This document shows positions 55,603 through 64,000 of a stretch of DNA of 64,000 bases, one piece after another. The stretch is from Brachionus manjavacas (Eukaryota > Rotifera > Eurotatoria > Ploima > Brachionidae): NCBI GenBank assembly GCA_019054805.1, contig JAHQIY010000056.1, positions 1 to 64,000 on the forward strand. Direction: 5' to 3'. Under the pieces are notes generated by a model. It had not been told where the DNA came from. It did not search any database and saw only the letters and a list, made by a program, of their open reading frames with translations. Position numbers and translations under genes: made by a program. Numbering within the stretch: position 1 is the stretch's first letter; the number at the start of each line of letters is the position of its first letter.

Positions 55603-57890
55603 TCACAGCTCTCGATCAGTGTTGGGTTGTATTTTTTTTGCCAAACTAGCTTTTTCTTTTTCGACAGATTTTTTGTATGGAAACACTAAAATACAGACTA
55701 ATGAAATGATATGGAAAGAAAATACCACGATCTTTGAGAAAAAGTTAAAATAAAGATAGAGCTGAGTCAGAATTTCACCTGTAAAATCTGATTGAGCTAC
55801 CCAAATCGAGAAGCACAAATGGCAATGCAACGTAACTAATTGAAGCAATCGTTCCAAACCATGTAATTAATGCGTATACTATTTTTGTTGCATCGCTTTT
55901 TTGAAATATAGGTCTCACAATTTGTCTGATCTAGGAAAAAAATAATTTACTCAAACTCTTAAAAAAAATTTTATCTAGAAAATATCAAGATAAAAAAGAA
56001 AATCTATTAAGCAAAATGCTCAGGTAAAAAAAAATCATAAACTAAGCAACAAGATTAATTTTTTTTAAATTTACAAAAGAGTAAGTTATGTCTTGAAATT
56101 TTTTTTGCACAAGAGTTGAATAAGCTTTTGATGCAATCCCTAGATCATAATTTTTAAAAAAACGTGGACAATTTTTTTATTTGAATAAAATTTTTCATTT
56201 TTAAAATTACTCCTCTGCCGGCATAGACCAAGAATGCTGTTGACACAAAAGTGCAGTAATAACCAAAATAGAACCCATGCCTAAAAGAAAATACAAAATT
56301 TCAGAGATTTTTGAATAAAACTTTTGTTTTACCAAAGAGCACTTAGTATGAATGAAGCTAAAGTTCTACTTTGAGGCAATCGTTCATAAGCTATTAGTCG
56401 TATCCACTTTTGTGTAGAAATATTCCAGTTATCAATAAATTCTTTGATACTTGTACTGGTCTTAGAAAAACAAAAAATACATCTTTGACTTTTTTTCTAA
56501 TAATTTACCTCTAGTTTTATTATATCTACACTAGAACATAAATTCCATTTAGCTATTCCATTCTCATCGTATCCATTAAAACCAAGACCGCTAGCATTAC
56601 AGACCATATCGGCTATCTGCCAAGCTAGATAATATTTGCATCGCTGACCTAACGCTGAAATATTCATGTAAAAAAATCTATACCACAATGACTGATTGTA
56701 AACTTGGGCTTCTAAAGCAAAAACAATATTCTAAAGCTACAGAAATTTTCTTATTCATATTACCTAAATTTTTTATCGGATCATAGCCAAGAGTAAATTG
56801 ATGGTAAGCTACAGCTAAGATTATTAAACCAAAAAATTTATTAAGCAAAACATTTCTATTATCAGGCTGCTTAATGTCTCCTTTGATTGGAAAGTTAAGA
56901 TGATTTTTCCCATTTATCGAAACCAATTTTAATTTCTTTGTTTTTAAATTAAGTATTTTTTAGTTCAATTTAAATGTTTTTTTAATACAAAATTTAAAAA
57001 ATCAAAAAATACTAATTAAAGCCTAAATTTCAAAATTCAAAATTTACTTGGCTTATTAAGATATTATCTCCACATATAAAATCTTTATAGTCATTATAAA
57101 AAATCAATGGTCCAATTAACACATTTTGAAAGCTAAAAACATATCCAAAAAACTCTACCAAGCCGGGTAGCTCTTTTATAAGATTTTTTCTTTGCTTTTC
57201 CGTTAGGTATGATGGATTTTTTATTCCATCATGATAAAAAAAAGCAAAACTTGTCAGCTTTTGCGTAGTAATCATGACAGCTCTTAAGAGATTTATTTAA
57301 ATAGAAATTTAAAAATTAAATTTACCCGGTAATTTCAATTCCATATATGCCATAAAAGTAAACCAAACGGTAGAGATGGAGAGCACTTAGATGACCCATC
57401 AGATATATAAACAAAATTCTAGATAAAGATGTTTTAAGAATCATAAAATTATTCATAAAATTATAATTGTCTAGTTTCTTGGCTTAAATAGGTTGGCAAA
57501 TCAATATTAATGCCAAGAATCTTGACTTTTGAAAATTATTTCTTAATACATATGTGAGTATTTTTTTGGTAAAGTAAACAATGCTGAGTATGAAATAATA
57601 CTCTGGATAATCAGATGAATAATTTGTGGACCGAAGCAAAAGTATGCGATTGAAATTCCAATTAAAAAATGAAAGCAAATGTCTCTTAAATGTGTTTTCT
57701 GGACATGGTTTGAGCCATTTTCTGAACAGAACTCCGCAGCAAAACGCCACTAGTTGTCCAACAGCAAAATTAAGCTTAAACAAAATTACACATCGTTTTC
57801 AATTAAAAATAAAAGACATCTTACATGGTTTAGCGGTATTGATAATCGAGATGCAATACCAGCTAAAATTGAGGAGCCTTGATTAAGCAT
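55603..57890 (-). CDS. MBOAT lysophospholipid acyltransferase A (MBOAT1/2-like)
   Basis: Multi-pass ER enzyme that re-acylates lysophospholipids with acyl-CoA. It starts ATG 57890 (MLNQGSSILAGIASRL), with a short first exon, then exons of TM segments: LNFAVGQLVAFCCGVLFRKW; IAYFCFGPQIIHLIIQS in a frame shifted at a T-run near 57670; MGHLSALHLYRLVYFYG; ITTQKLTSFAFFYHDG; ELPGLVEFFGYVFSFQN. Then come RCKYYLAWQIADMVCNASGL, GFNGYDENGIAKWNL, FIDNWNISTQKWIR (catalytic Asn in WN) and LSALWHGFYFGYY (catalytic His). The C-terminal exon runs from about 55900 to TGA 55603 with a last TM and tail EKEKASLAKKIQ. Every family landmark is in order. Introns are short. Frame breaks near 57670 and 55800 are single-base. 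Confidence 0.88.
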
Positions 57891-58032
57891 GTCTGAATGA
57901 TAAAATCTACTTTAAAAATTTTTTATTAAAATTAAATTTAAGGTTTAAAAACATAAAGGCTGATAGTGCATTCGGCATTCCATTTTGTTAAAAATAATTC
58001 ACAAATACCAAACCAAATTGTGAAATTAATCC
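57891..58032. other. Spacer between MBOAT genes A and B
   Basis: About 140 bp; too short for much more than the promoter of A and the 3' end of B. Confidence 0.4.
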
Positions 58033-60901
58033 TTAAGAAGGTTTTGATTTGAAACTTTTTTTAGGCAAAATTAATATCAAAATTAGAGTCAATATATGAC
58101 CGATCCAGTAGAATGAACTAAAAATAAAAGTTTGTATTTTAAAAGCAAAATCAAGTTTGTTTTAATTTAATACTTTAAAAATTTTAGCGACGAGTCGATT
58201 GTTAATACAAAAAATGGCCCAATAATATATGCTATTGCCAATTGTGTAACAATATAAGTAATTATTGCATAAAGTTTGATTAAAGTTTGGCTTCTTAGAA
58301 AAATTGGTCTTACATTTCTTCGAATCTAAAATCGTTAAAATTCAATTTTTGGATAAAAATAAAAAATCCTACTCCTCTTCCGACATAAATTACGAATGCT
58401 GAGAACAAAAAAGACAAATAGTATCCAGGATAAAATCCATGCCATACACAACTGATAATAAAAACGCCTAAAGTCTTTCCTTTAGGAAGACGCTCGAACA
58501 AAATTCGTCTGAGCCAGTTTGTAGTCTGAATATGCCAATTATCAATTAGATATTTTAAACTGGTACTTGTCTTAAATGAAAAACTGATTTCTGAATACTT
58601 CTAGTTCTAAAATATTAACATTTGTCAATAAGTCCCATTTTGGTTCATCTTTTTCATCATAGCCATTGAAGCCAAAACCACTTGCATTGTTAACTGCATC
58701 ACTTAATGTCCATGGGATGTATTAATACAAACGCTGACATTCACATGTCAAATGAAGATTCAAAACTCGAAACCAAAATGGTTTATTCAAAATTTCTGGT
58801 TCTTTTAAATTTTCTAACTAATCTTTTGATAAAGTCGACCAAAATAGATACAGAAATTTTTCCTTATTACAAAAAAACAAAAAATATTCATTCTAAATGC
58901 TTTATAAGATTCCTTTATTGAAAAAGACTTATTTTAAATTTTGTTAAGAAATTTTTTAATTAATAATTTACCAATAGTTATCCATCAATAATTCTAAATT
59001 ATTCTTTATTTTTTCAATAAAATTCAATTTCATTGTCGAATTTTTTACCTTCTAAATTACAATGTATCTAAAAAAATATCGTCAACTGTAAACTTTACGT
59101 TACGTTACGGTCAGTTGGCGGTTGCGGTTGACATTAAATTTTTGTTAGAAACATTGTATTTTATTAAATTATTCATTTTATCTAGTTTTAAAATTTGCAT
59201 GAATCAACAGACATGGAGTTAGCAATACACAAGTTAAATTAAAAAAAGTCTAAATAAGGCTAAATTTTACTCATTTTCCCTATTTTTGAATTCTTCTAAT
59301 TTCATTCCTATCTTTGAAAATCTTAATCATAAATGCTTTTTTCTGTATCTATTTTGTTTCTATCTGAGTTTCTAATTTTTTGTATACCTATTAATGAATT
59401 GAATGAATATTTATTTGTAAATATAAGAAATAGAACTATCAGAACAATAACGGTTAAAATTTTTTTAAACAACGATTTCTAAAAAAAGGGAAATGGAGAA
59501 AAATTAATTTGATTTATACAATAAAATAATACCTTTACACTTGGATCTTTTGGTTTCGAATCATCCTTTGATTTAACAAAAAATTACAAATATAAGAAAT
59601 TTTCATACAAAAATACTTTGATGTTTTTTAATATTTGTTCCATCCATGAACTCTTTAAAGTCCTTAAAATTACATCCTGGTCCTACAATGATTCCTTAAA
59701 AAGCATTTTAAAATTTCAATTTTAAATATGAATACATAGATTATTTTTTTAGAGTAGTTTTTTTTTAAATGAATTAATGGTAATTTTTTATTAATTAAAA
59801 TGGTTAAAAATTATTTAAAATAGCTTGAAAAAAGGAAAATGAAATTTAATAAATTTATCTGTTGTGATTTTTCGAAAATTAATCTTTTTGTAAAATTAAA
59901 AAAAATTGATTATTATAACTATCTTAACTTTATAATACAAATTTGTACCAAATGAAATTTAAAAAATGAAATAAAAAAAATTTTAAATGTCAAGTTTGAT
60001 GATGATGATGAATCTTTTTTTTTCATTAAATTTTAATTCATTAAGAGAACAAAATAATTTCGAAACATAAAATCTTTTTTTTACTAAATCAATAGGCAAA
60101 ATTATAAGTATAAATCAAAAAACTAAAAGTTAAAAATAATTAAAAAAATACCTTGAAAATGAAATAAATAACTAAAGTATTCAAGTATTCCTGGTATTTT
60201 TCTTTATTTGATTGAATTATTAAATAAAATTAAAAATTAAATTTTATTGTAATTACGTTAAGGCATTAGATTTTTGGAATTCATTTAAATTTTGTATTGA
60301 TTTTGCTCCATCTGCATATGAAAAAGGCAATATATGTTATTTTTTGAACAAATATCATCATAGGACTAAAAATCAATATTATACATTTATAGATTAAATC
60401 ATACTTTTCAGAACAACCATATACCTTGTTATGTCAAATTTTTTCTCACCATAACAGTTTATTTGAAAATATAAATGCAAATAGCTTAAATAAATTATTG
60501 TAAACACAAAAACGATTCTTCAAAATAAAAAAAGGGTCAAAATAAAGACTTCAAAGTTTTTTTCAAAAAATTACACATGAACATAACATCTTGAACATAT
60601 CTTCAATATACAGAGGAAAGTGTAGAAATTATTATAAGATGGACAAAATCGCTTTCGAATACAAAATATCCTAAATAAAGCTTCCAAACAGAGAAGCTGC
60701 TAGATGTCTTTTGAAAACATTGTTCGGACAAGCTGGCAAAAAATGTCGGAATGCTAGGCCTGCTAGTAAAGCTATCAGTTGAGAAAAAATGAACTTAGAC
60801 TGGTTAAGATTATGAGAAAAGATTAAATAGATGTTATTTATTGTAGATTTTACTTGGTCAAACTCCAGACCAAAATTATCAAGCAAAAGCTTTAAAACCA
60901 T
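58033..60901 (-). CDS. MBOAT lysophospholipid acyltransferase B, catalytic Asn replaced
   Basis: Paralogue of A on the same strand. Exons (minus): 60901 to about 60610 (ATG; SQLIALLAGLAFRHFLPACP, then GYFVFESDFVHLII after a frame change). About 60395-60265 (PMMIFVQKITYIAF; DGAKSIQNLNEF). About 60205-60130 (IPGILEYFSYLFHFQ). About 59705-59617 (GIIVGPGCNFKDFKEFMDG). About 59570-59537 (KPKDPSVK). About 59480-59320 (TM ILTVIVLIVLFLIF). Then 58860-58620 (FWFRVLNLHLTCECQRL; LSDAVNNASGFGFNGYD), 58570-58320 (IDNWHIQTTNWLRRILFE; CVWHGFYPGYYLSF), 58290-58170 and a last TM exon to TAA 58035-58033. The residue aligned with the catalytic Asn of A (DNWN) is His (DNWH, codon CAT), while the WHG histidine is kept. 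It may be inactive or changed in chemistry. Several single-base shifts. Confidence 0.82.
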
Positions 60902-62366
60902 TTTAAAAATTATCAACTTAATACATAAAAAAATTTGTTTTGTAACAAAAAATTTATCAGCTCTAAAATTTTTTTGGTAGTTTCTAAAGATTATAATTTT
61001 ATTTAAATCATTACTCAAAGTAAAAGATTTAAAAATAGAATTACTTAATTAATTAAAAAGTTTTGTTCGAACCTTTATTTGCAGTATTGTTAAGATAACA
61101 AAAATTTAATTTTCTTAAAAATCCAAATTGATTTAGGCTGTGCGTTAGAGGCCTATTTTTTGTGACAAGAATTAGAAATGAAAAAAATTTCGCAAAGGTG
61201 AACTAATCCCTTATCATTTCAATTTAAGAATTCCAAAATAAAATGAATACAGTAAAAAAGTAAAAATTAATTAGATTTTATTTGGACTTTTATATGAAAT
61301 ACATGAAGCTAAGTGACAAATGATAAAAATATTTTTCATTAAAATATTTGATGCATGATTAAAACTTGAATTTTTCTTTTTGACAATTGCCTCAAAATTC
61401 GCTTTGGCTCGTTCATTTAAATATAATTATCATAAAAAATTTCTAACATTTACCAAGGTGTTCATTGAATCTTAATGTCAAAATGGGTGAAAATCAGTTG
61501 TCCACTTAACCCTATTTACGAAATATATGAAGTCAATCTCATATAAAATTTTATCTCCATAATTTAAATGATGAGCTGAATTTTTTAAATATTTTAAAGA
61601 GTGCACATAAATTTTATATCAAATTCAAAAGTCATAAAAAAGCAAACGTTAAATAGATTTAAAAAGTAAAATTATAGAATTTTGGAATTTTCTATCAGAT
61701 ATCAATTCAAAAATGATCAAAATATTAAAAATGACAAATTTTATCATTTAATTGTAAGATTTTCACAGATGATTTGCTTTTGTCTAGAATATTAAAATAT
61801 AGCTAAAAAAGCTTTCAAAACCCCTAAATTTACAATTCAATAAAATTACTTATTAAACGAACTTAATTTTGCCATTTTTTTAAAAATATTTTATTATTTT
61901 TATAATTATTTATTTCAATAAACGCGTCAAAGAGAATGTAAGAATTTTAGTTTTTTAAATTTAATAATTTTTGCTCTAAAAAAATTAACAAAATCATAAA
62001 TTGAATAAATAATATTTGAAGAATCAATAATGTCTATTCCTAATCTCTTCTATTTGATTATTAATATTTATGAACAAATTTTAGTTTACTTATGAATCCT
62101 AAATATTTATCCTTTTTATATATTGTCCTCGCCCAATTTAAGCCATTCTTTTTTTTGAGATACGAAGCGCTTCAAAAAATTTAAATACTTGAGTATAAGC
62201 ATCCTATTTTTGAACTATCTTAAAAATTGTTCTGCAGATAAAAATCATTTATTTATTTATTTTGAATGACGGGATCAAATATTAGCTTTTATTAAAAAAT
62301 TTAAGCCTTTTGACCACTTTGAAAAAAGAAGATTATTTAAAAATTTTAGTTAAAAATAAAATAAAA
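60902..62366. other. Intergenic region between divergent MBOAT genes B and C
   Basis: About 1.46 kb of very AT-rich sequence between two genes transcribed away from each other, so it should contain both promoters. No TATA, initiator or other element can be singled out in such composition, and no ORF has coding character. Confidence 0.5.
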
Positions 62367-64000
62367 ATGCGATATCAAGGATCAAGAATTTTGGAAAGTT
62401 TTGCTACTAAAAGTGGACTGCGGCTCTTTGAAGTAATTTTAAAAATAAAATTTGTTTCAGATAATTAAATTTAATGTTAAAGATTAATTTTCTCTTTGTT
62501 CAAATTGCTGGAATTATTGTCAGTATTCTAATGAAAAAAAACTCAAACCAAAACCAAAAAATACCCTTAATTGTCATTTGTTTTGTATTTTTTTGGATTT
62601 ATTTTTGAAAGTTTATTTTTTTATGGACATCACTTGTTTCATCTTATAATTCAATCATGCATGGTGTATTGTGCTCTCAAAATTGCTCCTCAAAATATGC
62701 CCATCTGTAATGAATAATGCTCTTTTTTATAATTTTCACGATTAAAACATTTTAGCTTTGGCTTCACAATTTCCATGGTATATTCTGAGCTATTATTTGG
62801 CATTGCTATTTTCAAAATTTGTTTATTGGAATGATTCAATTTGATGTTGAAGACCAGGTTAATTTACTATTCATTTATTAAATGCTTTGATTTTGAGAGA
62901 TAAAATGAAGTGACATATATCAATGGGGCTAATTGTAGCATCTGGGACAATTTCCTATCAATATAAATATATATCTTAAAAATTAAATGGAAATATTGAT
63001 ATTTCTTTTCCTAAACGGTAAAAAGAATCAAACACATGAGCTTCAAATTTTATACATGATTTTACAAATTAATTAGAGATTTTAGAATCTCTTAAATAAT
63101 AAAATTTATAAATTTTTATAAATTAATTTCAAAAACATGGACAATAAATGTACAAATGTATTAATTAGCTGATAAAAATTTAATTCTATAAAAATATCTT
63201 AAAAATTTTAAAATTACAGTGAGTTTTATTAATATACTATTTCCATTAATTATATTAATTTTTTTTGTATATATCTTATGATATTTAAGTAAAAAATAGA
63301 TATCATTATGAAACCTTTAAAAAACAATTAATATTATTGCATTATTATTTTACTGTTTATTTGTTGTTTTTTTTCCGATATTCATGATAATTATATTTTG
63401 AAATGTCTTAAAAAAATAATTCTAAATTTAATTTATTTTACAATTTTACAATTAGTTCGTTTTGTTTCTAATTTTATAAAATCAAAGCATTTTTTGATCA
63501 ATTTTAAAAATAAGTGAAGATGTGTCATTTTTAGCATTTTTGATGATTTCTACTCAGAAGCTTATTTTATTATCGTTTTCTTATTATTACGATGGACAAA
63601 AATCAAAAGAACAGTTAAAAGCCGAACAGGATTTATTTTTTGGTCGAGTAATACCTAAAAGAAGTTTTGGTGTTATAATACTATTTTTTTTAATTTTATA
63701 CAGAAAGCTTCCCGAAACCAGTTGAAATTTTTTGGCTATATTCTAAATTTCCAAGGCATAATAGTGGGACCATCATGTTCTTATAGAGATTACGCTAATT
63801 TTATTGAAGGAAACAATCTTAAAGTAAAATCATTTAAAATTTGTCAACATTTATATAGGATGCCTTTTTAAAGTCAAGGGATCAAAGTGAGACTAGAGAG
63901 CCTTCAACTCAGGGTAATTTAAACAACTTTTATAAAAGCTTTTATATTAAAATTTTATGATTAATTTTAAAAGAATGTCTTGATAGAAAAAAGAAACAAT
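62367..64000 (+). CDS. MBOAT lysophospholipid acyltransferase C, N-terminal half (runs off window)
   Basis: Third paralogue, plus strand. Exon 1 is ATG 62367 (MRYQGSRILESFATKSG), matching the start of gene A in pattern, ending before donor GTAATT. Then INFLFVQIAGIIVSILM from about 62489. A TM exon at about 62600-62710 has YGHHLFHLIIQSCMVYCAL. About 62755-62868 is a further TM exon. 63536-63648 has MISTQKLILLSFSYYYDG. After a 57-bp intron, 63706-63823 has FFGYILNFQGIIVGPSCSYR and DYANFIEG. Then DAFLKSRDQSETREP at about 63859-63914 with a donor after it. The catalytic half lies beyond 64000. Frame changes near 62610 and 62840. Confidence 0.8.

Noticed and set aside
61019-62366. Possible additional gene between MBOAT B and C
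   Set aside because: No open stretch with coding composition or splice pattern; only AT-rich sequence.
1-64000. tRNA, rRNA or other structural RNA genes
   Set aside because: No cloverleaf-like pattern with A and B box motifs and no rRNA-like conserved blocks were recognised by eye. The TGG-start PBS sequences only complement tRNA ends.

Overview
This window is a piece of a very AT-rich animal nuclear genome. Genes are split by short GT...AG introns, mostly 45-115 bp, and the neighbourhood is crowded with Ty3/gypsy-type LTR retrotransposons, LINE remnants, inverted duplications and tandem repeats. The mix of compact introns, metazoan enzyme genes (adenosine kinase, tRNA-wybutosine enzyme 4, MBOAT acyltransferases), a polycystin-like fragment and palindromic duplications would fit a rotifer or another small invertebrate. 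That placement is inference only.

Layout. 1-20937 is dominated by a 424-bp tandem array. About 43 units lie on the minus strand (2586-20937) and about 2.5 units on the plus strand (1-1075). Between the two arms sit two inverted fragments of a retroviral-type env gene. Each unit is two 150-bp coiled-coil exons (50 codons each, both bounded by phase-1 introns) and two introns of about 62 bp. The array runs into the 3' side of a minus-strand gene (21135-21896) that I read as a divergent homeobox gene with an acidic tail. 22098-23181 holds decayed exons of a Ulp1-like protease with a RING finger. 23190-23940 is an inverted noncoding repeat.

23945-42104 is a graveyard of nested mobile elements: an old plus-strand Ty3/gypsy copy; a pair of 0.8-kb inverted repeats flanking a decayed multi-exon gene and a polycystin-1-like fragment; and a minus-strand LINE split by a second LTR element (34955-40219). 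That second element has lost protease, RT and RNase H but carries two extra 3' ORFs, one RRM-like and one coiled-coil. 42105-49904 is a young full-length Ty3/gypsy element of the same family as the old copy. It has identical 364-bp LTRs, a 4-bp target duplication (GGTT), gag-pol, a chromodomain and an env-like gene.

49905-64000 is ordinary gene space: TYW4/LCMT2, adenosine kinase and a cluster of three MBOAT-type lysophospholipid acyltransferase genes (two minus, one plus and running off the window).

A caution applies everywhere. Nearly every recognisable gene, including the young LTR element and the housekeeping genes, is interrupted by single-base frame changes, most of them in homopolymer runs. 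The simplest reading is residual indel error in the assembly rather than mass pseudogenisation, so 'broken' calls in the gene-rich right part are provisional.
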